Positions 1-7,947 of a DNA stretch of 14,284 nt are shown piece by piece. The DNA is taken from the NCBI GenBank assembly GCA_035274225.1, contig DATEOK010000307.1, positions 1 through 14,284 of the forward strand, written 5' to 3'. The notes below the pieces were generated by a model, which was not told the origin of the DNA, did not search any database, and worked only from the letters and a program-made list of their open reading frames with translations. Within the stretch, counting starts at the first letter, position 1. Each line of letters begins with the position of its first letter. The translations under genes were made by a program, and so were the position numbers. The stretch comes from Dongia_A sp035274225 (GTDB lineage: Bacteria > Pseudomonadota > Alphaproteobacteria > Dongiales > Dongiaceae).

Positions 1-1631
1 ATCAACCAGAACCGGTCCTCGGCAAGCCGGCTGACGGTGAGATCGCCCATCAGGTTGCCGGACGGATTCAGCATCGGTGCCAGGCGGACGCGGCCGACCT
101 TCGGCAGCTTGGCGGCGAGCAGATGGTCAAGCCAGGCAGCGGCGCCTGGTCCGGTCACTTCGTAGCGTGCGTAGATCGCGCTCTCGAACATGCCGATGGC
201 TTCACGCGTCGCCTTCACCTCGGCGGCGACGAAGCCGTGCGCGTTGGAGCGGCGCAAAGTCGGCTTCTCGACGAAGTCAGGCTGACCCGTGACGAAATAC
301 TGTGGCGTCTCCATGCCCCAGGTGACGCCATAGACCGCGCCCTCCGCCTTCAGCGCGTCGTAGCACGGCGAGGTCTTGAGCGGCCGGCCCGCGGGCAGCT
401 CCTCGTTGGGATAGGAGATGACGAAGCGCCGGGCATAGAACTGCCCGGTCATCGCCTTCAGATACGCATCGTTCGACGCAAAGCCGCCATAGCGCGCCAC
501 GTCCATGCCAAAGATGTCGGCGCCCGGGTCGCCGTGGATCATCCAGTTGGAGAGCGTCAGGCCGATCGCGCCGCCCTGCGAAAATCCACCCATACAGCCG
601 CAGGCGACCCAGTAGTTGCGCAGGCCCGGGACAGGGCCGACCAGCGGATTGCCGTCGGGTGTAAAGGTGAAGGCGCCGTTCACCCACTTGCGGATGCCGA
701 CGTTCTGCAGCGACGGGAAGCGCTCGAAGCCGATGGCGAGCTCGGGCGAGATGCGGTCGATGTCGGGCGGCAGCAGGTCCATGCCGAAATCCCAGTCGGC
801 GCCCTCGGTCTTCCAATGGCGCGGATCGCGCTCGTAGACGCCGAGCAGCACGCCTTTGCGCTCCTGCTGCAGGTAGGTGAAGCCCTCCAGGTCGGTGATG
901 GCCGCGATCTCCCGGTCCATCGCGACGATCTCCGGCACATCTTCGGTGATCAGGTAGTGATGCTGCATCGGCGTGACCGGCAGGTTGATGCCGACCATCC
1001 GTCCCACCTTGCGCGCCCAGAGGCCCGCGGCATTCACCACGTGCTCGGCCGTGATGGTCCCCTGCTCCGTCACCACCGACCAGCCGGTCGGCAGCGGCTT
1101 CAGGTCCAGAACACGATTGCGCAGGATGATCTCGGCGCCGCGCTTCTTGGCCGCGCCGGCATAGGCGTGGGTGGTGCCGTGCGGGTCCATGTAGCCTTCG
1201 TGTTGATCGTAGAGCCCGCCTTGCAGATTGGAGACGTCTACGATCGGGCACAGCGCCTTGATCTCCTCGGGCGTCACCAGGCGCGTTTCCATCTCCATGG
1301 TCTCATACATGGCGCGCTCGGCCTTCAGCATCTCCCAGCGCTCGGGCGTGGCAGCGAGGCTGATGCCACCGGTCATGTGCATGCCGACGCTCTGGCCACT
1401 CTCCCTCTCGATCTCCTCGTAGAGGCGGATGGTGTAGCCCTGCAGCGCCGCGATGTTGGGATCGTCGTTGAGCGCATGGAAGCCGGCGGCGGCGTGCCAA
1501 GTCGAGCCCGCCGTCAGCTCCGCGCGCTCGATCAGCGCGACGTCGGTCCAGCCGAACTTGCTGAGGTGGTAGAGGATGCTCGATCCGACGATGCCGCCGC
1601 CGATGATGACGACGCGATAGTGCGATTTCAT
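1..1631 (-). CDS. Dimethylglycine/sarcosine dehydrogenase-like FAD protein with GcvT domain (C-terminus cut by window edge)
   Basis: Seen: an open frame of 543 codons from ATG at 1631 to the window edge without a stop. The N-terminus has an FAD-binding GGGIVGSS motif (residues 11-18). Next comes GSTWHAAAG with His46, which matches the histidine that carries covalent FAD in dimethylglycine and sarcosine dehydrogenases. The visible end reads PMLNPSGNLMGDLTVSRL, typical of the folate-binding GcvT domain. Known for the family: oxidative N-demethylation with transfer of the one-carbon unit to tetrahydrofolate. Context: the ATG overlaps the soxG stop as ATGA, so it is the last visible gene of the sox operon and probably translationally coupled. 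Inferred role: dimethylglycine to sarcosine, upstream of sarcosine oxidase. It could instead act on sarcosine or another N-methyl amino acid such as N-methylproline, since paralogues are hard to tell apart by sequence. The missing part should be roughly the last 250-300 residues. Confidence 0.85.
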   Translation of the reverse strand, partial: MKSHYRVVIIGGGIVGSSILYHLSKFGWTDVALIERAELTAGSTWHAAAGFHALNDDPNIAALQGYTIRLYEEIERESGQSVGMHMTGGISLAATPERWEMLKAERAMYETMEMETRLVTPEEIKALCPIVDVSNLQGGLYDQHEGYMDPHGTTHAYAGAAKKRGAEIILRNRVLDLKPLPTGWSVVTEQGTITAEHVVNAAGLWARKVGRMVGINLPVTPMQHHYLITEDVPEIVAMDREIAAITDLEGFTYLQQERKGVLLGVYERDPRHWKTEGADWDFGMDLLPPDIDRISPELAIGFERFPSLQNVGIRKWVNGAFTFTPDGNPLVGPVPGLRNYWVACGCMGGFSQGGAIGLTLSNWMIHGDPGADIFGMDVARYGGFASNDAYLKAMTGQFYARRFVISYPNEELPAGRPLKTSPCYDALKAEGAVYGVTWGMETPQYFVTGQPDFVEKPTLRRSNAHGFVAAEVKATREAIGMFESAIYARYEVTGPGAAAWLDHLLAAKLPKVGRVRLAPMLNPSGNLMGDLTVSRLAEDRFWL

Positions 1632-2203
1632 GACACGACCTGTTGTGTTGCGTGGAGAGGGGGCGACTTCGACCGGTGATCATCGGTCGGCGGCTTGCCC
1701 CACTCCGAGGCCGCGCGCTGCAGCCATTGCCAGATCGCCGCTGCGTCGGGCCGCTCCACATGCAGGCGCCAGCCGTGCGCGATGCGCGCCAGGATGACAC
1801 GCTGGCCGGCGAACAGCATGCCGGCCGATGCGGTATCGGACCTGGCTTCGAAATCGTGCAGCGTGCCCAGCCGCATCAGCTCCGGCGCCGCCGGACCGGT
1901 GATGTCGAGCAGCACGTAGCCGTCGCTGATATCGGTGACGGCGCAGCCATCAGACCAGCCGAACGCCACATCCTCCACGCCGTCCATGGACACGAACAAT
2001 AGCCGGTCAGGCGCCAGGCGTAGAGCATAACGGTTGCCGGCGTCCCCGAAGCGAAGGCCCCGCCGCTGCAGAAATGCCGCGAGGTCGCCGCTAACCAACC
2101 ATGCGGCCTGCGGCGCCAGGGCCGCGATGCTCAGCCACTCGTGCCGGATGCCGGCGCGCGACCAATCGGGAACGGGCGACCAGAAGAGTCCGCGATCATG
2201 CAT
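1628..2203 (-). CDS. soxG: Sarcosine oxidase gamma subunit
   Basis: A 191-residue protein, the usual size for SoxG, the small subunit that packs beside the alpha subunit in the cytoplasmic heterotetramer. I chose the ATG at 2203 (MHDRGLFWSP). A longer in-frame version reaching back to 2305 would run deep into soxA. An AAGGGGG stretch lies about 9 nt upstream of the chosen start. The gene overlaps the soxA stop by 8 bp, and its own TGA overlaps the ATG of the following flavoprotein gene by 4 bp. SoxG has no catalytic motif of its own, and its sequence is poorly conserved. The call rests on size, position directly after soxA and the hydrophobic beta-rich pattern (DGYVLLDITGPAAPELM). The homologous subunit of N-methylglutamate dehydrogenase (MgdD) is the main alternative. 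Confidence 0.85.
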   Translation of the reverse strand: MHDRGLFWSPVPDWSRAGIRHEWLSIAALAPQAAWLVSGDLAAFLQRRGLRFGDAGNRYALRLAPDRLLFVSMDGVEDVAFGWSDGCAVTDISDGYVLLDITGPAAPELMRLGTLHDFEARSDTASAGMLFAGQRVILARIAHGWRLHVERPDAAAIWQWLQRAASEWGKPPTDDHRSKSPPLHATQQVVS

Positions 2204-5039
2204 TGAGGCGATCCCCCTTCGGGTCGAGGAAACAGGGCGGCACCAGCCGCGCCGTGAAGCGCTGCCCGAGATGCTCGATCTCGACCGTACCGCGTTCGAT
2301 GCCACCCTCGATCAAGCCGAGGGCGATGGGATGGCCGAGATGCGCGCTCCGGTAACTGCTGGTCACGAAGCCGAGGCTGCGCTTGCGGCCGGAGGTGCGC
2401 TCGATCGCGTGCGCGCCGGTGGGGATCGGCGCGGCGCCCTCGACCAGGATACCGACCAGCCGCTTGCGGTCCGGCCTGTTGGCGGCCGGCGTGAACAGCG
2501 AGCGGTCTCCGACATAGGCATCCTGCCGCTTGGCGCGCGGCGCGGCGAAGCCGAGATCGTGGGGCATGGTTTCGCCGTCGGTGTCCTGGCCGATATAGAG
2601 ATAGCCCTTCTCCGCGCGCAGCACGCCGAGCGCCTCGATCCCGAGCGGAATCGCGCCCGCTTCCCGGGCGCGCTGCCACAACGTCACGCCAAGCCGCGCC
2701 GGCACGGAGATCTCGTAGCCGCGCTCGCCCGTGAAGCTGACACGCGCCACCCGTGCCGGTCGGCCGCCGAAGCGTGCCTCGCGGACGCTCATATGCGGAA
2801 ACCCGGCATCATCGAGCTCCACGCGGAGGTCCAACCCAGCGACGATGGCCTTGGCCTGTGGGCCGGAGATCGCGATGGTGGCCCAATGTGCGGTCGCGTC
2901 GTGGACGAAGACCTGATCGAGATCGAACCGGTCCTGCCGCCACGCCTCCAGCGCCGCGACCATACCCGCGACATGGGAGCTGGAGCAGGACACGACAAAA
3001 TGCGCCGGCCCAAGGCGCAGGACCACGCCATCGTCGGCGACGACGCCAGCCTCGCTGAGCGTCAAGCCGTAGCGCGCGCGTCCAACGGCAAGGCTCGACA
3101 TCGGCGTGTAGTAGACGAAGTCGAGCAACGCCGCCGCCCGTGGGCCGATGACATCGATCTTGCCCAGCGAGGAGGCGTCGAACACCGCCGCCTTGGTACG
3201 GGCAGCGACGCACTCGGCGGCAATGGCATCGGCATGCGAGCCGTACCAGGCCGGACGCAGCAGGCTGCCATAATCGCGGAAATGGGCGGCTTCCTCGCGA
3301 TGAACGCTCTCCGCCGGCAAGCGGCGGATCGGCGCCTGCAACTGGCCGCGCTCGCTGCCGGCGACCGTCGCCATCGAGACCGGCACGAATGGCGGGCGGA
3401 ACGTGGTGGCGCCGAGATCGGCGATCTTGCGCGCCGTGCCCGCCGCCAGCACTGCAAGGGCATTGACGTTGGAGGTCTTGCCCTGGTCGGTGCCCATGCC
3501 GATGGTGGTGTAGCGCTTCAAGTGCTCGACGGCGGCGAAGTTCTCCCGCACCGCCAGGCCGATGTCGTCGGCCGTCACGTCGTTCTGCAGATCGATCCAC
3601 ACCCGCTTGCCGGAACCGGCATGCAGCGGCGTCGGCGCCGTCCATTGCCGGACCTTGGTCTCGGTGTGCGCAGCACTGTCGGGTGCGGCGTGGCGCAGCA
3701 GCGCGTCGAGATCCCATATCCCCGCCGCGGCGCCGACGACGTCTACACCGCTGACTGCGGCACCGGGGCGATAGCTGCCGGCGGCATCGTCCCACTGCGG
3801 TCTGCCCTTGGCATGGCAGTAGAGATGCAGGCTCGGTGTCCAGCCGCCCGAATGGGCAACCAGGTCGGCCAGCACGCGCTGGCCGTTGCTCAGGCGCACC
3901 GCTTCGACGGCGCGGGAGCCATCCACGGATTCGATCATGGTGCCTGTCGACACGGCGACACCGATGCCGCGTGCCTCGGTCGATAGACCAGGATCGATAC
4001 CGCCATCTGATCGGCAATCGACCAGCCGCACGTCGCTGCCCGCTTGGCGCAAGGCGATGGCGAGCTCGTAGGCGGAATCGTTGTTGGTGGCGACGACGAC
4101 TTGCCGACCCGGCTGGACACCATAGCGGCGCAGGTACACCAGCGCCGCATCCGCCAGCATCACCCCCGGCCTATCGTTGTTCTCGAACAGCAGCGGCCGC
4201 TCGATGGCGCCGCTTGCAATCACGATCCGCTTGGCGCGCACCATCCAGATGCGCTCGCCGTTGGGGCTGGCCGGCACATCTTTCTGAACGACGGTGAGGA
4301 CGTTGTGGTCGTAGAGTCCGAGCGCCGTCGACCGGCGCAGAATCTGAACGCCGGCGTCCTTCAGCGCGGCTTCGGAACGGCGAGCCCACTCCTCGCCAGG
4401 CAGACCGTCGATCACCGCCGTGCGATGGTGCAGCGAGCCGCCGAGGTCGCGCTGCTCCTCAACCAGCAGAACGCGCCTGCACTGCCGCGCGGCGGCCAGC
4501 GCCGCGGCGAGGCCGGATGGTCCGGCGCCGATCACGCACACATCCGCTTCAGCGTGAGCGTGCACGGCCGATTCCGCCTGGACGCTCGGGTCGACGCGGC
4601 CGAGGCCGGCGAGCGCGCGGATGCGGTGCTCGTAGGCGGTCCAGCTCGGCCACATGAAGGTCTTGTAGTAGAAGGCCGACGGAATGAAGCGTGCGAGCCG
4701 GTCGAGGAAGGCTAGCCGATCGTCCTCCGCCGTGCCGCTGGCGTGGATCGAGCGCAATTCCGTGCCATCGGCCAGCGGCTCCAGGGTCGCGCGCGCGTTG
4801 GGGTCGTGGCGCGTGCCGTGGCGCAGATCGAGAATCGCGTTCGGCTCCTCCGGTCCAGCGGTATAGATGCCGCGCGGTCGGTGATACTTGAAACTGCGAC
4901 CGACAATGCGGATGCCGTTGGCCAGCAACGCCGAAGCGACGGTGTCGCCCGCGAAACCCTCGTAGGCGGTGCCGTCGAAGGTGAAGCGGAGCGGCCTGGT
5001 GCGATCGATCGCGCCGCCCTCGGGGAGGCGCCGGGTCAT
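2196..5039 (-). CDS. soxA: Sarcosine oxidase alpha subunit
   Basis: A 947-residue large subunit of heterotetrameric sarcosine oxidase, which oxidises sarcosine to glycine and feeds 5,10-methylene-tetrahydrofolate. Residues 15-110 are the ferredoxin-like N-terminal domain (SFKYHRPRGIYTAGPEEPNA), without iron-sulfur cysteines, as is normal here. A FYYKTFMWP segment follows near 123-131. The dinucleotide-binding motif GAGPSG lies at 171-176. The C-terminal third is a GcvT-type folate-binding domain (SSLGKIDVIGPRAAALLDFVY, then FTGERGYEISVP and GIEALGVLRAEKGY). The start ATG overlaps the soxD stop as ATGA, which indicates translational coupling. Known structures place NAD in alpha and FMN at the alpha/beta interface. 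The related N-methylglutamate dehydrogenase subunit MgdC is an alternative, but no N-methylglutamate synthase or gmaS gene is visible nearby. Confidence 0.93.
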   Translation of the reverse strand: MTRRLPEGGAIDRTRPLRFTFDGTAYEGFAGDTVASALLANGIRIVGRSFKYHRPRGIYTAGPEEPNAILDLRHGTRHDPNARATLEPLADGTELRSIHASGTAEDDRLAFLDRLARFIPSAFYYKTFMWPSWTAYEHRIRALAGLGRVDPSVQAESAVHAHAEADVCVIGAGPSGLAAALAAARQCRRVLLVEEQRDLGGSLHHRTAVIDGLPGEEWARRSEAALKDAGVQILRRSTALGLYDHNVLTVVQKDVPASPNGERIWMVRAKRIVIASGAIERPLLFENNDRPGVMLADAALVYLRRYGVQPGRQVVVATNNDSAYELAIALRQAGSDVRLVDCRSDGGIDPGLSTEARGIGVAVSTGTMIESVDGSRAVEAVRLSNGQRVLADLVAHSGGWTPSLHLYCHAKGRPQWDDAAGSYRPGAAVSGVDVVGAAAGIWDLDALLRHAAPDSAAHTETKVRQWTAPTPLHAGSGKRVWIDLQNDVTADDIGLAVRENFAAVEHLKRYTTIGMGTDQGKTSNVNALAVLAAGTARKIADLGATTFRPPFVPVSMATVAGSERGQLQAPIRRLPAESVHREEAAHFRDYGSLLRPAWYGSHADAIAAECVAARTKAAVFDASSLGKIDVIGPRAAALLDFVYYTPMSSLAVGRARYGLTLSEAGVVADDGVVLRLGPAHFVVSCSSSHVAGMVAALEAWRQDRFDLDQVFVHDATAHWATIAISGPQAKAIVAGLDLRVELDDAGFPHMSVREARFGGRPARVARVSFTGERGYEISVPARLGVTLWQRAREAGAIPLGIEALGVLRAEKGYLYIGQDTDGETMPHDLGFAAPRAKRQDAYVGDRSLFTPAANRPDRKRLVGILVEGAAPIPTGAHAIERTSGRKRSLGFVTSSYRSAHLGHPIALGLIEGGIERGTVEIEHLGQRFTARLVPPCFLDPKGDRLNA

Positions 5040-5287
5040 ACCATCGGCTCCGATCCCGTCACCACGTGGGTGACGGTGTCGCGGAACAGAACGATCCAGC
5101 GGCCGCAGCCGGCGCTGTGGATCCAGTTCTCGCGCGCCGCGCCCTTGGCGTTGCGGCGGAAGTACAGATACTGCGCCCAGGCCTTGTCATCGACCGTTCG
5201 TTCCGGGCGATCGACGCCGGCATCGCCGGCATAGCGGAACTCGCCTTCCGCCCGATGGCCGCACCAGGGACAGGGAAACTGCTGCAT
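5036..5287 (-). CDS. soxD: Sarcosine oxidase delta subunit (zinc protein)
   Basis: An 83-residue protein, typical in length for SoxD, the zinc-binding small subunit of heterotetrameric sarcosine oxidase. Seen: an N-terminal CPWCG knuckle (Cys6, Cys9) and a later WIHSAGCGRW segment (His56, Cys61). These match the three-cysteine plus one-histidine zinc site known for the family. The ATG at 5287 is preceded by a strong AGGAG that overlaps the soxB stop codon and sits 5 nt from the start. The TGA overlaps the soxA ATG by 4 bp. The gene order B-D-A-G is the standard one. The subunit probably helps assembly or stability and is not itself catalytic. Confidence 0.94.
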   Translation of the reverse strand: MQQFPCPWCGHRAEGEFRYAGDAGVDRPERTVDDKAWAQYLYFRRNAKGAARENWIHSAGCGRWIVLFRDTVTHVVTGSEPMV

Positions 5288-5295
5288 GGTTGCTC

Positions 5296-6555
5296 CTAGT
5301 GCGCGACGCCGGCGTGGCCCTCATCGATCGTCGCGCCGCTGTCGAAGCGCGCGAGATCGAACGGAGCCGAGATCGGATGGTGCCGGCCGGTGGCCAGAAT
5401 GTGAGCGAACAAGGTGCCGCCGGCCGGGATCGCCTTGAAGCCGCCGGTGCCCCAGCCGCAATTCAAGTACAATCCTTCCACTGGCGACGAGCCAAGTATG
5501 GGCGAATTATCCGGCGAGGTGTCGACGATGCCGCCCCACTGCCGCATCAGCTTCAGCGAGGCGAAGGACGGGAACATCTCGATCAGCGAGGCGACCACCG
5601 ACTGCGTGACCGGGAAGTTGCCGCGCTGGGCGTAGGACGGGCAGCGGTCGAGGTTGCCGCCCATCACCAGCTCGCCTTTGTCGGACTGGCTGACATAAGC
5701 GCCGTGCGAGGATGAGGCGACCACCAGGTCGAGGCACGGCTTCACCGGCTCGCTCACCATCGCCTGCAGGGTGTAGCTCTGCAGCGGCAGCGGAAAACCA
5801 GCGAGACCCGCCAGCACCGAGGAATGGCCGGCGACCGCCATGCCGAAGCGGTCGGCGGCGATGCGGCCGCGGGTGGTCTCGATCGCCGTGACCCGGCCGC
5901 GCTCGATCGCGAAGCCGGTCACCTCGCAATTCTGAATGATATGCACGCCGAGCGAATCCGCGGCACGGGCGTAACCCCAGGCCACCGCATCGTGCCGCGC
6001 GACGCCGGCGCGGCGCTGGATCAGGCCACCGAGCACCGGCCAGCGGATGTTGAGATCGCGCGCCAGCAGCGGCGCCAGGCGCAACACTTCGTCGCGATCG
6101 ATGATCTCGATGTCGATGCCGTTGATACGCATGGCGTTGGCGGCCCGGGACATCATCTCCAGCTCGGCCGCGCTGTGCGCGACCTCGATCATGCCGCGCT
6201 GCGAGAACATGATGTTGTAGTTGAGTTCGCGCCACAGGCCCTCGTACAGACTGACCGACAGGTCGTAGAGCGCGGCGCTCTCCGGATGGAAATAGTTGGA
6301 GCGGATGATGGTGGTGTTCCGGCCGGTGTTGCCGCCGCCAATCCAGCCCTTCTCGATCACCGCCACGCGATTGATGCCGTGGGTGCGCGCCAGGTAGTAG
6401 GCGGTTGCGAGGCCATGTCCGCCGCCGCCGATGATGACGACATCGTAGCGCGGCGCCGGATCGCGGTCGTGCCAAGCCTTGGTCCAGCCGGTCTGGCCCT
6501 TGAGGCCCTCCTGCAGCACCGACCAGCCGGAATAGTGCTTCTTGACCGCGTTCAT
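5296..6555 (-). CDS. soxB: Sarcosine oxidase beta subunit
   Basis: A 419-residue flavoprotein that carries the sarcosine-oxidising site of the heterotetramer. I chose the ATG at 6555 (MNAVKKHYSG). The frame stays open upstream to 7017, but that stretch is antisense to a regulator gene. Seen: the FAD-binding motif VVIIGGGGHGLATAYYL (39-55), then GWIGGGNTGRNTTIIRSNY, then RRAGVARHDAVAW, where His188 corresponds by context to the histidine that holds covalent FMN in known beta subunits. The C-terminal flavin-contact motif GWGTGGFKAIPAGG is present. It is the first gene of the operon and lies divergent to a TetR-family gene, with a 24-bp inverted repeat in the 60-bp gap. No strong Shine-Dalgarno sequence is visible. 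Repression by the adjacent regulator, relieved by a methylated amine, is likely but inferred. Confidence 0.94.
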   Translation of the reverse strand: MNAVKKHYSGWSVLQEGLKGQTGWTKAWHDRDPAPRYDVVIIGGGGHGLATAYYLARTHGINRVAVIEKGWIGGGNTGRNTTIIRSNYFHPESAALYDLSVSLYEGLWRELNYNIMFSQRGMIEVAHSAAELEMMSRAANAMRINGIDIEIIDRDEVLRLAPLLARDLNIRWPVLGGLIQRRAGVARHDAVAWGYARAADSLGVHIIQNCEVTGFAIERGRVTAIETTRGRIAADRFGMAVAGHSSVLAGLAGFPLPLQSYTLQAMVSEPVKPCLDLVVASSSHGAYVSQSDKGELVMGGNLDRCPSYAQRGNFPVTQSVVASLIEMFPSFASLKLMRQWGGIVDTSPDNSPILGSSPVEGLYLNCGWGTGGFKAIPAGGTLFAHILATGRHHPISAPFDLARFDSGATIDEGHAGVAH

Positions 6556-6576
6556 GCGTCTGGACCGCGCCCGTTC

Positions 6577-6600
6577 CTTGTTGTAAGTTCTTACAATAAG
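6577..6600. promoter_or_regulatory. Inverted repeat, likely TetR operator in the soxB/tetR divergent gap
   Basis: The core at 6578-6599 reads TTGTTGTAAG-TT-CTTACAATAA. The two 10-bp arms match at 9 of 10 positions, and the flanking C and G extend the symmetry to 24 bp. It lies 22 bp before the soxB ATG and 16 bp before the regulator ATG, so a bound repressor would block both. The low GC content stands out in this GC-rich window. A TACAAT hexamer lies inside the right arm. No convincing -35 box was found on either strand, so the promoters are not assigned. Confidence 0.75.
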
Positions 6601-6615
6601 AAAACGGATGACGAA

Positions 6616-7251
6616 ATGCAATCGCGGAAGAAAGTCCCGAGATTCAAGCGCGAGGCGCCGGAAAAGCGGCGGGCCGACCTGGTGCAAGCAGCGATCCGGT
6701 GCCTCGCCGAAGGCGGCATGGCGGCGTTCAAGATGGAGCGCATCGCGACCGAGGCCGGCGTCTCTCTCGGCCTGCTGCCGCACTATTTCAAGAGCAAGAC
6801 CGAACTGCTGGCCGAGGTCTATCGCGCCTCGCTTTATGACGACGTGGACCGCAAGATCGCGGACCTGGACGACAAGGCCATCGGATCGCCGACCGAGCGG
6901 CTGTGCCGGATCATCGATGCCATCATCGACCCGGACTACCTGAAGCCAGCCAACCTGACAGTCTGGCTGGCGCTGTGGGGCGAGATCGTGGTCAATCCGG
7001 AGCTGCGGCTGGCGCATCGCGCGCTCTATCGCAGCTACCTCAAGTCACTGGCGGTACTCATCGGCGAGGTCGCCGAGGAGCGGCAACGCCGTGTCAATGG
7101 CACGGAGATCGCGCGCAGCTTGCAGGCGCTGATCGACGGGCTGTTCCTGGAGCGCGCGCTCGACAAGCAGGCGGTCAGCCACGCGGACTTCCGCCGCGCC
7201 AGCTACGAATTCCTGGAACTGCACCTGGGCAAGCTGACTAGCGCGGCTTGA
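6616..7251 (+). CDS. TetR/AcrR family regulator, BetI-like (sox-side)
   Basis: A 211-residue protein. The ATG at 6616 (MQSRKKVPRF) is the first ATG after the operator; the frame is open further upstream only because of the antisense soxB sequence. The N-terminal helix-turn-helix covers about residues 38-63 (ERIATEAGVSLGLLPHYF). The SxGLxxHxF recognition helix is typical of the BetI branch of the TetR family, which responds to choline-type compounds. The C-terminal part (LTVWLALWGEI, then ALIDGLFLERAL) fits the BetI-type ligand domain and dimer interface. It is divergent to soxB, so it is the obvious candidate repressor of the sarcosine operon. The ligand is unknown and may be a methylated glycine. 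Its last 14 bp overlap the end of the second, convergent TetR gene. Confidence 0.88.
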   Translation: MQSRKKVPRFKREAPEKRRADLVQAAIRCLAEGGMAAFKMERIATEAGVSLGLLPHYFKSKTELLAEVYRASLYDDVDRKIADLDDKAIGSPTERLCRIIDAIIDPDYLKPANLTVWLALWGEIVVNPELRLAHRALYRSYLKSLAVLIGEVAEERQRRVNGTEIARSLQALIDGLFLERALDKQAVSHADFRRASYEFLELHLGKLTSAA

Positions 7252-7879
7252 CCGCCAAGGCGCGGAAGCCCCCCGCAACCAGATCGTCCACCCAGGCATG
7301 GGCGATGCGCAGCGCGTCCTCCCGGGCGAAGGTGCTGGGGTCGAGGCACAGCTCCAGCCACAAGCCATCGAGCATGGCGGTGAAGCCAAGTGCGGCGAGG
7401 TGCGCGTCGATCTTGAAGCGGCGCTCGCGTGCAATCTGCCCGATCAGGTCCTCGAGCCGGCGGCGATAATCGGCATAGACTTTCTTGTGCACCTTGCGCA
7501 CGCCGGGATCGCGCCGCACCAGCGACCAGAAGCTGAGCCAGATCGCCAGCAGGTCGCGGTCCAGCACCGGTGGCCTGAACGAGGCCTCGATGAACGCGCG
7601 CAGCTTCGCCTCGGCGTCGTCGGGCGCGGTATCAATCGCGGTGGTCAGCGTTTCCGCCACCTGCGCGCCGACATGGTTGTAGGTCGCGACGATCAGGTCG
7701 TCGATCCCCTTGAAATGATGCGCGACCAGGCCCGGCGAGACATTGGCCTTGGCCGCGACCGCGCGCACCGAGGTGCCGGCATGGCCGAGCTCCGCCAGGC
7801 ACTGCGCCGTCGCCTCGATCAGCTTGCGGCGACGGACCTCGGGCAGATCGCGCGTGAAGCGTGGTTCGGCAGCGGTCAT
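7238..7879 (-). CDS. TetR/AcrR family regulator, BetI-like (dioxygenase-side)
   Basis: A 213-residue protein. I chose the ATG at 7879 (MTAAEPRFTR), which has AAGGGGG about 5 nt upstream. The in-frame ATG at 7906 lies inside the operator and next to the likely -10 box, with no ribosome site. The helix-turn-helix is at about 36-58 (SVRAVAAKANVSPGLVAHHF). The C-terminal domain has the BetI-like pattern LAIWLSFWSLVRRDP and MLDGLWLELCLD. It is clearly related to the other TetR protein in this window, with the same SxGLxxHxF recognition helix pattern and a similar ligand domain, but it is well diverged. It is divergent to the 2-oxoglutarate dioxygenase gene and probably represses it and itself. The inducer is unknown; a betaine-like compound is a reasonable guess. 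Confidence 0.88.
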   Translation of the reverse strand: MTAAEPRFTRDLPEVRRRKLIEATAQCLAELGHAGTSVRAVAAKANVSPGLVAHHFKGIDDLIVATYNHVGAQVAETLTTAIDTAPDDAEAKLRAFIEASFRPPVLDRDLLAIWLSFWSLVRRDPGVRKVHKKVYADYRRRLEDLIGQIARERRFKIDAHLAALGFTAMLDGLWLELCLDPSTFAREDALRIAHAWVDDLVAGGFRALAVKPR

Positions 7880-7905
7880 GACACCCCCTTGCGCCGGCGT
7901 TTCCA

Positions 7906-7927
7906 TTATTATACACTTGTACAACAA
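7906..7927. promoter_or_regulatory. Inverted repeat, likely TetR operator in the tetR/dioxygenase divergent gap
   Basis: Read on the minus strand it is TTGTTGTACA-AG-TGTATAATAA, with arms that match at 8 of 10 positions. It shares the first half-site TTGTTGTA and the last half-site TAyAATAA with the dyad in front of soxB. It lies 20 bp before the dioxygenase ATG and 26 bp before the regulator ATG. It overlaps a perfect TATAAT on the minus strand, which supports autorepression of the regulator gene. Confidence 0.75.
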
Positions 7928-7936
7928 GCAGCACAA
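7908..7936 (-). promoter_or_regulatory. Probable promoter of the second tetR gene
   Basis: On the minus strand, TTGTGC at 7936-7931 is followed after 17 bp by a perfect TATAAT at 7913-7908. Transcription would start near 7901, about 22 nt before the chosen ATG at 7879. The -10 box and most of the spacer lie inside the operator dyad. The -35 match is weak (3 of 6), so confidence is moderate. Confidence 0.5.
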
Positions 7937-7947
7937 CGGAGCAGATC

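Noticed and set aside
123..1679. Long plus-strand open frame of 518 codons
   Set aside because: It is antisense to the flavoprotein gene, which shows clear FAD and GcvT motifs. The plus-strand translation is arginine- and alanine-rich with no recognisable domain; such shadows are common at high GC.
2034..3986. Long plus-strand open frame of 650 codons
   Set aside because: It is antisense to soxA and soxG, whose family motifs are clear. No motif or ribosome site supports the plus-strand reading.
5036..6555. N-methylglutamate dehydrogenase in place of sarcosine oxidase
   Set aside because: Subunit order and folds are the same, but no gmaS or N-methylglutamate synthase genes are visible, and a dimethylglycine-dehydrogenase-like gene follows. 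Sarcosine oxidase fits better, though it is not proven.
5824..6615. N-terminal extension of the first TetR gene
   Set aside because: It is antisense to soxB and crosses the operator. The TetR fold begins shortly after the ATG at 6616.
6556..7017. N-terminal extension of soxB beyond the ATG at 6555
   Set aside because: This part is antisense to a TetR gene and runs through the operator. The usual SoxB N-terminus begins at 6555.
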